64,000 nucleotides of DNA from Spinacia oleracea (lineage: Eukaryota > Streptophyta > Magnoliopsida > Caryophyllales > Amaranthaceae): positions 63,480,398 through 63,544,397 of the forward strand of contig NC_079487.1 in the NCBI RefSeq assembly GCF_020520425.1, in the 5' to 3' direction. The notes under the pieces were generated by a model. It made no database searches. It was given only the letters and a program-made list of their open reading frames with translations, and was not told where the DNA came from. This document shows, one piece after another, positions 33,622 to 45,500 of the stretch. Within the stretch, counting starts at the first letter, position 1; every line of letters begins with the position of its first letter. The translations under genes were made by a program, and so were the position numbers.

Positions 33622-36600
33622 ATGGTCGCAAACATAACAACAATCATATCATCTGAAATTCTGGATGTCGAGTTAGACTTGACCAATTTTCTTGAATGGA
33701 AAGAGAAACTTGTCGAAGTTTTGAAAGTTTATGGCATATACTATGTCATTGAACAACCTTTCCCTAGCTATGATGCGCGAGGCATGACTCCTGAAAGGTA
33801 CAGAAGTTGGGCACTTCACAAATACCTTGTCACGGAGTTCATCCTTAAGTCTATCCCTGAGAGTTGGAGAGGGAGGTTCATTACTTTTGAACCTCAAGCT
33901 CTCCTAAGTAGCCTCGAGGATAAGTGTGCGGGTTTTCGACCCTTGTGCCAAGCTGGTGGCAATGGGGTTGACGAATTGACTAATTCGATGAGCGATCTCA
34001 AGCTCATAACCCCACGCAAGTCGTGCCTAGAAATCGAACTTCTGGAGGCACAAAGGCGCATCTACTCTGTCAAGATGGACAAAAACACATCAATTCGGTC
34101 TCATGTGGATATGATGTCTGGATTATTTTTCACAATTGAGAGACTTGGTGGTTCCATCAAAGAGTCGGTAGCTATTGCACTAGTGTTGAATTCTCTTCAT
34201 AAGGATTATGAGGGTTTTGAGATGCACTGTCTCTTTCATCAGAAAGAGAGCACATTCTGTGAACTTGTGGAATTACTCATGAAATGCGAGAAAGTCCTTA
34301 AGTTCAATCAAGACCATTTGAATGTGAGGTGCACTAAATTCAAGAAAGTAGGCAAGGGGAAGAAAAGCAAGGCTGCATCTTCGTCCACTCCCGGAGGGCA
34401 TCTGGCGCCTTCCAAGAGCAAGATGAAGAGGAATGCTTCTCCTTCCACATCGCAATGCTTCAATTGTAATGAAATTGGTCATTACAAGCGAGATTGCCCC
34501 AAACTAAAGGAAGAGAAGAAGGACGGAAACGTTGCTTCTCCTTCAGGTATGTATGTTATACATTGTAATCTTGCTAATTTTACTTCTTGGGTATTAGATA
34601 CTGGTTGTGGCTCACACTTATGTTCCAATTCACAGGGACTAAGGAGAAGTAGAAAGCTTGATAAAGGCGAGATGGATCTACGCGTGGAAAATGGAGCACG
34701 GATTGCTGCATTAGCCATAGGATCTTATTTTATTTCTTTGCCTAGTGGGTTTGTTTTGGAACTAGAAAACTGTTACTATGTTCCTAGTATCACCAGAAAC
34801 ATTATTTCCGTTTCAAGTTTGGATTCTAAAGGCTTTAGTTTTCAATTTAAAGACAATAGTTGTTCTTTTTCTTTGAATGGAATGTTTTATGGTTCAGCAC
34901 AACAAGAAAACGCTCTTTATGTGCTAGATACGAGCAAACACATTTATAACATAAATACCAAAAAGGCTAAAACTGGTGATTCGGATCTCACATTTTTGTG
35001 GCATTGTCGATTAGGCCATATAAACATAAAGCGCATGGAATTACTTCAACGAAAAGGAATTCTAGAATCATTCGACTTAGAAAAGATTGATCAATGCGAA
35101 TCTTGTTTACTTGGAAAAATGACAAAGCAACCTTTCTCAAAGGTGGGAGAAAGAGCAAGCGAACTACTAAGGCTAATACATACGGACGTATGTGGGCCTA
35201 TGAGTACGAAAGCTAGAGGTGAGTTCAGCTATTTCATAACGTTTACGGACGACTTCGGTAGATATGGCTATATTTACTTAATGAAGCACAAGTCTGAATC
35301 GTTTGAGAAATTCCGAGAATTTCAAAATGAAGTAGAGAATCAACATGGCAAGAAAATCAAAGCTCTAAGATCGGATCGAGGAGGTGAATATCTTAGCCAC
35401 GAGTTTGATGACCATCTAAAAGAATGCGGTATTCTTTCTGAATTGACTGCTCCAGGGACACCTCAATGGAATAGAGTGTCGGAACGGAGAAATAGGACCT
35501 TACTCGATATGGTCAGGTCAATGATGGGTCAGGCCGAACTTCCTTTACAGTTCTGGGGACATGAGTTGCAAACTGCAGCACTCACACAGAATCGTGCTCC
35601 GTCAAAAGCTGTTGAAAAGACTCAATACGAATTATGGACTGGGAAACTTCCAAAGTTGTCTTTTCTGAAGATTTGGGGTTGCGAAGCATATGTCAAGCGA
35701 TTAATTTCGGACAAGTTACAACCTAAATCTGACAAATGTTTCTTCGTTGGGTATCCAAAAGAAACTATGGGGTATTATTTCTACAACAAGTCAGACAACA
35801 AGGTATTCGTTGCTCGTGACGGTGTCTTTTTGGAAAGAAATCATATTTCCAAATTGACAAGTGGGAGAATAATAGACCTCGAAGAGATTCGAGACGAACA
35901 ACGAACTCAGAACTCTTTAGAAGCAGTTCAAGTTGATGAACCTCCAAGGTCTTTAGAAGAGCCAGTGGGAGTAGTTCCTCAAAACGTTGTTGCCCCTCGT
36001 AGGTCAAATAGAACTATTTTTCAGCCGGACAGATGGACAGGCGTCCTCTTGACTGAAAACTTAGACGTTCTCATATTGGATAGTGATGAACCTTTGACTT
36101 ACAAGCAAGCTATGACGAGCCCGAGCTCCATTAAATGGTTAGAGGCCATGCGATCTGAAATAGACTCCATGTCTGAAAATCAAGTCTGGGATTTGGTTGA
36201 TTTGCCGGATGGGTTCACACCTATCGGATGCAAATGGGTCTTCAAGTTGAAGAAAGACAAAGATGGAATTGTATACATATACAAGGCTAGATTGGTAGCA
36301 AAAGGTTACAGGCAAGTTCACGGCGTTGACTACGATGAAACCTTTTCTCCAGTCGCGATGCTTAAGTCTATTCGGATAATCCTTGCGATTGCCGCTTTTC
36401 ATGACTATGAAATATGGCAAATGGATGTCAAAAATGCCTTCGTGAACGGTGTTCTTGAAGAGACTGTGTTCATGACACAGCCGGAGGGTTTTGTCGATCA
36501 AAAGAACCAAGGAAAGGTATGCAAGCTTAAGAAGTCCATCTACGGACTAAAGCAGGCATCAAGGAGTTGGAATAAACGATTTGATGAAGCAGTCAATAAG

Positions 36601-37669
36601 TTTGGCTTCATCAAGAATCAGGACGAATCTTGTGTATACAAGAAGGTCAGTGGGAGTAAAATTGCATTCCTAGTCTTGTATGTTGACGACATACTGCTTA
36701 TTGGAAACGACATTCCTATGTTGGAGTCTGTAAAGACTTGGCTCGGGAAGTGTTTCTCAATGAAGGACTTAGGAGAGGCACAGTACATATTGGGCATCAA
36801 GATCTATAGGGATAGATCTAAGAGGATGATTAGACAAAGCCAAAGCACTTACATTGACAAAGTGCTAGCTAGGTTCAATATGATGGAAACCAAGAGAGGC
36901 CATCTACCCATGTCACATGGTCGTATATCTAAGCAAGAATCAGTGTCCCAAAACATCTGATGAGCGTAGAAAGATGAGTGGAATTCCATATGCTTCGGCT
37001 ATTGGATCCATCATGTATGCTATGATTTGTACAAGGCCGGATGTTTCGTTCGCACTCAGTGCAACGAGCAGGTACCAGTCAGAACCAGGTGAGGCGCATT
37101 GGACTGCTGCCAAGAACATCCTAAAGTACCTGAAAAGGACTAAGGATCAGTTTCTGGTTTATGGTGGTACAAATGAGTTGATTGTTAAGGGCTATACGGA
37201 CGCAAGCTTTCAAACCGACAGAGATGATTTCAGATCACAGTCTGGGTTTGTGTTCCGCCTCAACAGCGGAGCAGTAAGCTGGAAAAGTGCTAAGCAAAGC
37301 ACTATTGCGGATTCTACAACTGAAGCCGAGTACATTGCTGCCTCAGAAGCAGCAAAGGAAGTTGTTTGGATTCGGAAGTTCATCTAAGAACTTGGTGTTG
37401 TCCCCTCCATTAAAGGACCAGTGGCTTTGTATTGCGACAATAGCGGAGCCATTGCCCAGGCAAAGGAGCCTAGGAGCCACCCGAAGTCCAAGCACGTACT
37501 GCGGCGATTTCATATACTTCGAGAGATCGTTGAAAGAAAGGAAATCGAGATTTGCAAGGTTGGAACTGACGACAACGTCGCGGATCCATTGACTAAACCG
37601 TTGCCACAAGTGAAACACAACGCACATGTAGCAACCATGGGAATCAAGCATGTTGGAGAATGGCTTTGA
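33622..37669 (+). pseudogene. Copia A gag-pol, one frameshift and one stop
   Basis: The frame opens at ATGGTCGCAAAC and runs through gag, zinc knuckle CFNCNEIGHYKRDC (about 34458-34499), protease LDTGCGSH (about 34595), integrase, and RT with YVDDILLIGN (about 36680). Near 36925 a single-base-type frameshift ends this frame at 36960. The frame resumes from about 36917 in SKNQCPKTSDERRKMSG. A TAA at about 37385 interrupts RNase H (RKFI-stop-ELGVV), and the last part continues to the normal GEWL end. The integrase has Arg in place of the usual Gly before VSERRN. Gag is clearly different from copia B while pol is close, so A and B are related but separate families. Confidence 0.9.
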
Positions 37670-38501
37670 TTTTCTAAGTATTGTTTTAGAACATCTGTTA
37701 GATCTATGTTTAAAACAATTGGTTTAACCATTTCATATTTATGAAATTTATTTACTTCATATTCATTTAATTGTGAATTAGAATTAAATGATAAGTCCAT
37801 GTGATATAAATCATTCAAATGGGATGTCAAGATGGATTCTTTGACAAAGAAACACCCATAAGTGAACTTGAATATTGAAGTCACAAAGGATCCCTAATCC
37901 AGGTCATTGAAAGGTGGACGACCAATGACTAATGAAGATTAGATTGCAAGTAGATTACTTAGTTCTGTTTCTTGAACTAGAGTGACTGGATGTCAGAATC
38001 TTTTGCATAGATACTTATTGGATCTTGTATCGGATTGACCATGAGAACACTTTAAGAGATTAAAGTCATGTCATAGGTAGTTCTCATTATGGGTGATTAG
38101 AAACCGTTCCTCAGAACATGAGCGATTATGTCTGCTCGTTTGAGAATTAGTTCGCTTTAATACTAGCTAAATGTCGCACCGTAAAAGGAGGCTATAAAAG
38201 CAGTTATTGGGCGTACTATGAATCAAAGTGAGTATTCATAGATTGCAAGAATGGATTGTCCTCCTATCTTTGATAGGATATGGTGTTGTTGTGTAACAAG
38301 GCCTCTCGGAGAGTTAGATACTGTAAAATGCATGGCCGTGCTCAGAATGGTTAGGCTTAACCTTCTGCAAAAGTTTGACAGTTGAACTCTGTAATCCGAG
38401 AAACACTTCTGGACCTAATAAGGATGGCTTGGATCTTACCTTATGTTCAGTAAGTAACACTAAGCGACAAAGGAATGTGGATGCACACTTGTCTGAATGA
38501 C
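37670..38501 (+). other. 3' non-coding region of copia A
   Basis: About 0.83 kb with no coding potential, distantly alignable to 30915-31768. Confidence 0.65.
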
Positions 38502-38512
38502 AAGTGGGAGAT

Positions 38513-39567
38513 TGAAGGAAATATGTCCTTCACCCAAGGTGCATTAAGTCTAATACCAAGGTTCAGATTAATTGCGAACAATTACTTCAGTGAGATCAAG
38601 TGATCGGAACAGCTAGCTGGAGCAATGCTTCCGATCAGTGAGTTCTAATGGATATTGAACTCACAACTTACTCTTGACTGAACCTACAAGGTCACACCAA
38701 TGACACGTAACAGATCACCGGATTAAATGAAGGATTAAATGAATCGGAAATTCATTTAATAGCTTTTCGGGAATTAGTTGGAAACGTATTATACGATACG
38801 ACCTTTGTAGGAATCGTATATCGTATCGCGAATATTCGTAAGCTGGGCGACACGAATAAATCGTATCGTACGACAGTGATTCGTCGTATACGAAACGATA
38901 AATAATATATCAAAAATATATTAAATCGCGAATACGAAGGGCATCGGAGTTGCCGGCCCGTCGAGCCAAGCACGTAAGCATGCAAGGCCCAACGAGCCAG
39001 CAAGCTCGCGAGCAAGGGCGAGCAAGGCCAACCCATTGGGCGCGAGCACGCAATAGCGCACAGCAGCGACGAGCGAGCAAGGCCCACGGCCCAGCTGCTT
39101 GGCGCGCGCGCTGTGGGCTTCGGCCTGCAGTGTGTCGCTGGGCGCGGGCGTGCGGTCCGTGTTGCTTGGCTTGCACGGCTTGCTAGCCGGCCTTGCTTCT
39201 TAGCTTGGTCGGTTAGTAAGGTTATGAAAATAACCTTACAACCTAATTTCCAACTTAACACAATTCATATTACTAAAACCCTAGAGACACAGAGAACCCT
39301 AATTCTCTCTGTGCCTCCAAAGTGAGTTCTTCCCAAAAGCAAAGTATCTTGATCAATTGTCTAAGCTACGATTATCAAGACGGATCTGGTCGTGTCGGTG
39401 AACCAAGTAGAGGAACGACAAGTGGAGTTCTTTGTTCGTGTTCGTTGACAGATTATTGTGGAAAACACGCTTCGAATGTAAGTTTGCTTAATCTGTGCTT
39501 TATACATGTTTCCTGGCTTTGGGGATTGTTCCACACATGTTATTATGTTTAACTGTATTCCCCTACA
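38513..39567 (+). repeat. 3' LTR of copia A (1055 bp)
   Basis: TGAAGGAAATATGTCC...CCCCTACA, preceded by the polypurine tract AAGTGGGAGA (38502-38511) and followed by CTCAT at 39568-39572. It is 10 bp shorter than the 5' LTR. Confidence 0.93.
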
Positions 39568-39572
39568 CTCAT

Positions 39573-40863
39573 GTGGACTCACATGATTTTATCAGATGGG
39601 TTCACACCTCCACGGGCATTTTCAATGTTAAAACCGCTTACTTCTCCCAATTTGGTTCCTCTTCTACTGTCCCTCAATCCCTTTCTATTGCCTGGCGTTC
39701 AATTAGGAAAGTTAGGGTCCCTTTCAAATATAAAATGTTATTATGGAATGTTTGTCACCAAATTCTTCCAGTAGCTGATAAGCTCTTTCACAGAATCAAG
39801 TTAATTTCCCCAGTATGCTCCAGGTGTGGAGTGTACAATGAAACTCACTTGCACCTTTTCAGGGATTGTTGGAGTCCAGTATAGTCTGGAATTTTATATT
39901 TCAACGACTATTTTCTGCAGCACAAATTGACTTCAGCTCGTTTTTTAATCTGGCTTGGGAAGACTGGATTTGCTGGAACTTGGATCAAGATCTGAACTGG
40001 CGAGTTGTTTTTGCCACAGCTATATGGCACATTTGGATTTCCAGAAATAGAGCAGTTTTTGAGCAAAAAATGTTTAAACCATTTTTTGTATATTCTGCTT
40101 TCTTTGTTGACTACATAATTACTAACACCGTATTGCAGGGTCAAGGCAAAGAACCATTAACCCCTCCATCAGCAGGTTATTTGAAACTGAATGTAGATGG
40201 TAGCTGGAAGGCTCTCAATGAAGCAGGGGGTGGTGGCGTTTTCAGGGGGGAAATGGGAATTGGTACATGGCCTTCGCGAGCAAATTCAGTGTCATTACTC
40301 CCTTGGCTACTGAGCTTTATACCATAAGAGAGGGCTTGATGATGGCGGTGGACTACGACATTAGACAGTTGGAGCTTGATACAGATGCCAAAACTCTAGT
40401 GACTTTGCTTAATACAGTGGACCACACTTATCATCACGAGCTTTCACCAGTAATCAAGGATGTTGTTTGCTTAATGAATCGTATTCCTTCGTTGGAAATT
40501 AAGCACACTTCCAGGACCAACAATCAGGTGGCACATAAACTAGCAGAATACTCCACCTCAATGGCACTTGGGTACAAACTCTTTCTCAATCCACCCCCTT
40601 TTGTGGATCAAGCTTTTCAGGCGGACCTGAATTCTGTTCACCTCAATGGAGGTCAGAGTGACTTAGGAGATCAGGCACAGGATAGGCAGATCATTGATTT
40701 AGAAGCTCCTCCACCACCAGAAGTTTCTTCGCAGGACACAGTTACAACGAGTATAATGTTTGGCACCATTCCAACAACGGTGACAACTTCGGTTTCAAGT
40801 TTAACAAGGAAGAAGCGTTGGGATGTTGGGAAGGATACACAGGGTGATGCCACTGATGGATAG
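39573..40863 (+). pseudogene. LINE 2 ORF2, zinc finger and RNase H half
   Basis: Continues the LINE ORF2 after the copia insertion. A zf-RVT domain comes first (FSQFGSS, WRSIRKVRVPFKYKMLLWN, then CSRCGVYNETHLHLFRDC at about 39818-39870). A plant LINE-type RNase H follows (LNVDGSWKALNEAGGGG at about 40186, TELYTIREGL, ELDTDAKTL, and NNQVAHKLAEY near 40520). Acidic residues expected at the active site (NVDGS, TEL, DTDA) are present. Frame changes at about 39880 and 40230-40260 break it. The final frame ends at 40863 in KRKKRW-like basic sequence. Confidence 0.85.
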
Positions 40864-41083
40864 AAGCCACTGGCTTTTGCTCTTTTGCTTTTATGTATGG
40901 TAGATGGAAGTAGTGGTAGTTGTAGTTTAGTTTGGGAGATGATTGCAACTGGTTCAATGCTTTACATGGTAGGATCTAGTGGTTGTAGCTCTCGTTTTTG
41001 GGCAGCAAGTTTTTGGGATATGCCCTTTTTGTATAAAACATTACCTATCTAGTTTAATATAATTTCTCGTTTATGCGTAAAAA
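40864..41083 (+). other. LINE 2 3' UTR and short A-tail
   Basis: Non-coding; ends ...TTTCTCGTTTATGCGTAAAAA just before the right target duplication. The A-tail is only about five bases. Confidence 0.65.
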
Positions 41084-41097
41084 GATAGTGGATCAAG
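41084..41097 (+). repeat. LINE 2 target-site duplication, right copy
   Basis: GATAGTGGATCAAG, one mismatch from 13462-13475. It begins a 25-codon open stretch rich in Asp and Ser that ends in TAA at 41159-41161; see findings. Confidence 0.75.
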
Positions 41098-41269
41098 ATT
41101 TGATGATGATTCTGGATCTTCTTCGAATGACGCTCAAATCAAGAAGCAAGTGAGACAATAAGAAAGTAACATGTTGAGCCGTTTGAGCAGCCATCATTTA
41201 CATTTTTATCCAAGTTAATTCGGGAAACACCGGGGAAGTACCAACAGCGCGTTTCCTGTGAGACCAGTC

Positions 41270-41810
41270 ACACCATCAACTTGATGGTGTGACGAGCGCG
41301 AAACCAATATCGTACCTTCCCTAAAACTATATAAAAAAAAGTAACAGGTCTAAACTATAGAAGTAACATACCTAAACTAAAAAAGTACCTCCTTTAAAAT
41401 TATAAGAAAAAAAGAGTAAAAACATGTCTAAACTATAGAAGTAACATACCTAAACTAAAAATGTACCTCCCCTAAAACTATTCCGTATAAAAAAAAGTAA
41501 CATGTCTAAACTATAGAAGTAACATACCTAAACCAAAAAAGTACCTCATCTAAAATTATAAAAAAAAGTAACATGTCTAAAGTATAGAAGTAACATACCT
41601 AAACTAAAAAGATATCTCCCCAAAACTACTCCGTATAAAAAAAATAACATGTATAAACTATAGAAGTAACATACCTAAACTAAAAAAAAGTACCTCCTCT
41701 AAAATTATAAAAAAAAAATAACATGTCTAAACTATAGAAGTAACATACCTAAATTCGCAAGTGTGAACCGGTCTCACCATCAGTTGATGGTGAGGACAAT
41801 CTCATATAAG
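41270..41810. repeat. 71-78-bp tandem array capped by two hairpins
   Basis: Units starting AAGTAACATACCTAAAC begin at 41361, 41439, 41517, 41588, 41664 and 41738 (spacing 78, 78, 71, 76, 74). Left cap: CACACCATCAA-C-TTGATGGTGTG at about 41270-41293. Right cap: CTCACCATCA-GT-TGATGGTGAG at about 41772-41793. Both caps are perfect short palindromes, and both are next to a GAGACC/GGTCTC-type motif. No coding sequence. Confidence 0.85.
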
Positions 41811-42503
41811 AATTTGGGAAGTAACAATGCTCGATGGAAAGAAAACTATGTAACTAGCAAATGGTTGCAGTATCCACGATAGATGACATATCTCTCTCGG
41901 GATGACTGGATGAGCAAATACGACCCTCATATCAAAGATATGTACACCAGTAACCTAATAGAGAGCCTGACATACTCCACCAGATGAAAAGTAACACTAT
42001 ATTTGAAGATTTCATAGGGGCAATGCACAGACTACATTGAATACATACTCTGCAAATTCTAGAGAAATGACAATACACATGCAGCATCTCCGATAGGAGT
42101 AGTACTTGATTTGCAGAGAGATGCAAAGAAATCAACCCAAAATTAAGTCATAAACCTCCCGACAATTATACAGGTTAGTTGCAACGAGGAAGCCCTTCAT
42201 ATAAAATCACAGTGACACCACATCTATAACCAAATACTTCATATAATTTCTAAACATACAAAAACCAAAACATGTGGATTGCTACATAAGATCACATAGA
42301 CACCACATTTAAAAGGTGTGTCACTATCTAACCTAACGTACTATCCTCGCTCCATCCATGGATACAATGACAAGTTTCACCAGCACCTGATATATACTCT
42401 CGACCTAATATATAATGTGCTTGCCACAAAAAAAAAAACAAAAAAAAAAAAACAAAAAAGGCTGGATATGCACCCAAAATTAGGAAATGCCCAATTAATA
42501 AGA
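41811..42503 (-). other. Probable 3' UTR and downstream of the minus-strand gene
   Basis: About 0.7 kb after the stop codon of the 42504-48717 gene. It contains an A-rich run on the + strand at about 42427-42460. No polyadenylation site can be fixed. Confidence 0.4.
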
Positions 42504-45500
42504 TCATTGCCCTTGAAAATTAAACCTCCTATTGTTACCTTCATTCCAGTAAACAGATGGTTGGTCATCCCTTTGTAACCTTGGGCCCTTATGGTTTGCT
42601 ACATAGTGATCAGGGCCTTCTCTTTTTCGGCAACCTGAAGTGACGTGTCCTTGTCCTCTATGGATATTTATGGAATCTTTCGGCCCCCAGTTATACTTAT
42701 CCCTTGGTTTTTGTCCCCACTGGCTGCTCCTACCATTTGGCATTCTGCTACCCCGATATTCTTGAGGTCTATTTCTATTACTGTTACTCCAATAGCTGGT
42801 ACTGTGTACCTCTTCTGTCTCTTGTTTCCAACTCCTTGAACTTGCTCCACAGTCTTGCCAACCAGAGCTTTCTTTTCTCCATGCGTTACCATCAGCATGC
42901 AAGTTACTCGACATTTCAGTGTATTTATTTGGTCGTAAATCCGGGGGAATACCCCATTCACCTCCGCAGGTATTATCCTTAACAACTTCATTCCCCCGAC
43001 TGCAATGGTTTTCCCAAGGATCTTCTTTATCACTTTTCAACTTGCTTGTATGATTAACGGAATTATCCAACTGATTCCAACCTGTAGCTTTATCCTTGAC
43101 AGCTCCATCATTGTGTATGTGATGACAATCCCAAGGGTCATCATCTTTATTTGACTTGCTTGCGCCATTATCAGAACTATCCCACTGGCCCCACCCTGAT
43201 GCTTTATTTTTCTGTACATAACCATGTTCCCGATGATCATCAACATCAGCAGCCCGTTCACAATTTCCTCCTTTTGATCTATTAGTATAAGGTAAATGAT
43301 ACTTATCATCTGGATTGAAGTACGCTTTATCTAACTCCTTTGCTATATCTGGATCTATATAAGGGTTCCAATTTATTTCATCAATATACATATCTGGATT
43401 AGGGAGTTGGGTTTCACATGAAAGGCCATTGGTCTCTTCCCAAAAGCGTGTTTTGGCAATATTAAATGCCTCTTCTCCAGCAGAATCATCCCAGCTTAAC
43501 ACATTACTATTACTATGGCAATTCATGAAGTTCTTTGTACTCAATACTTTCTTCCACGGCATCCTTCCCACCAGATAGCAAAACTTCTTCTCCCACATTG
43601 GCACATTATCCTGCCAAACCTCTGATGTATGGAGGGTAAAGTAACATTTCAGATCACAGCACCACTGTACATAATCCATGCAACATCCAAGATAATTCAA
43701 AGTGAAAATTTTAGTGATACATAGAAGTAAGTTATAAACAGACATAACAATGGAAACATGCACATACACGCATGCACAAGGTTACCTACACGGAATAAAT
43801 ATGGTAACCTAATCAGTTTTGTGACTGCGAGATAATTCATCCGCTGTAACGTTTTATTGTTGCAGAAGCGGCATCTCATGGGTGTTAGACTCATTTTGTT
43901 GTCATCCCGGCATACAGAAAATGCTTCATCTTCTCATTGAAATTCAAGGGTATTGGAAAATATCCTTTATATCTTAGCTTACATATAATTTTTAATAAAT
44001 ATCTTGTTACTTCGTATTTCGTAAGGAAGCAAGAGGGCTAAACATGTCTAGTAACTGAGATTTGAGTTTAGTCGTTTAAACTTTTTACACTATTCACATA
44101 TTTTACTTCGACTATTGATGGTGGTTTATATGTAAGATAAAACATAGTCATGTAAGATATTGTTAGATTCGTCTTAATGTGTATTTTCAAAACATTAACT
44201 TTTTCAAATTTTGGCTTAAAGAGAATCAAATATATTAATGATCAAAGTTGTGCATTGGCATTTGTGAAAGTGATCAACATAGCGAGTAAAAACAAATGGA
44301 GGAAGTACTTAGTATATAAATTCAATTGTGGGCCTTTGTGGCATGCGCTAACAGGTTTCAAAACGGATTGCACCGATTAATTTGGTAAAACATTTGCAAA
44401 ATTAGCTACATCAAATATGGAGAAATTAAAGAAAACAGCTAACTAATTAATATTAGACCATCTTACACCCGCATGAGACAGTTTATAACCAATGTCGTGG
44501 AATGGTAAAATAAAATAGAACGGCATTTCAAGGAGCAAATTAAAAGTCAATTACACAACAACCACCGCAAAATGGAGCACCTTGTTTTAATTTCATAATG
44601 TCAAAAGGCATAAGCAATGTTCAAATCAAGAATTCAAGACCAGCAAGGCAGCAACCATAGATGCAAGATTTGTTTTTTCAAATTCTAGCACATCTAAGCC
44701 TTTCAAAATGTAACAGCAATTGAAAGTGTAACAAACCAAAAAATACGCTGGCAGAGTGATCCCATATTGTTAGTTAGAAAGAATAGAACTCTGCAATGAC
44801 CTGATATTATGGAGAGGGGTAGTTCAGGAAATAGCTTATAAAAGTTAGTAGGGGTATCAGGGGAATAAGTTAGCGGGTAGTTAGGGAAGTAGTACTATAT
44901 ATATAGAGGTTATTTGACAGAGAATGATATGTTGAATATTGTGGATTAATTTGGTTGAGCATTTAAGAGCTCATTGGGAGAGAAATCAAGCCTCTCGAAT
45001 GCTTGAACATCGGTTACTTCTTGTACTTTTGGTTTATTAATCAAATCTTCATTAATCTCTTGCCTTTTGGTCTATTATCTATGCTAATTCATAGCAAATG
45101 GTATCACAGCAGTACAATGCCGGGAGATTAAGTTGTTGATTTTCACACAAAAAAAAAGAGAAAAAAAGATGGAGGTTGTCGGAGATTGTGCGGGTCAATA
45201 AATGCAAATATGAATACGAGAGGAGTTCTCCTACATCACACGAAAGAGAAACCGGGGAATTACAGAATTAGAAGAGCGGAAAATCCGGCAAGAGCTCCAA
45301 ATTCATGAGTTTAATGGGAGAAATTCAAAGGAATGGATCCTTCAGTTGGAGGATTTTATTTGATTTTTTCTAGTTGAATGACGGGGAGAAGTTCAAGGTT
45401 GCCATTATCGGACTCGGTGATGAAGCGTTGCGGTGGGTTCAAGGGGAACACCACTTCCTGCCTTTCCATAGTTGGCAAGAATTGAAGGGCCAAGTGATGC

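Larger units (their letters stand above)
19546..39567 (+). mobile_element. Copia element A, host of nested copia B
   Basis: Complete Ty1/copia element bounded by TGAAGG...CCTACA LTRs (19546-20610 and 38513-39567) and CTCAT duplications. Without the nested copia B (22717-33164 plus one AAAAA) it is about 9.6 kb. Order: 5' LTR, primer-binding site (20612), leader of about 2.5 kb, gag-pol (33622-37669), 3' non-coding region, polypurine tract, 3' LTR. The two LTRs differ by a 10-bp indel and a small number of substitutions, so it is older than B but not ancient. Confidence 0.93.
13476..41083 (+). mobile_element. LINE 2 (L1-type with RNase H), split by copia A
   Basis: Non-LTR retrotransposon with 5' region (13476-14512), ORF1 (14513-15846), ORF2 (15930-19545, resuming at 39573-40863), 3' UTR (40864-41080) and a short A-tail. 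Removing copia A (19546-39567 plus one CTCAT copy) joins the two ORF2 halves between the RT thumb region and the zf-RVT zinc finger. The LINE proper is about 7.6 kb including a nested MITE. Both ORFs carry frameshifts and stops, so it is an old insertion. Confidence 0.85.

Noticed and set aside
43697-43894. 65-codon minus frame with Cys residues as an extra exon of the host gene
   Set aside because: Joining exon 1 directly to 43621 keeps phase and a sensible protein. The extra segment has no canonical splice pair that keeps the frame.
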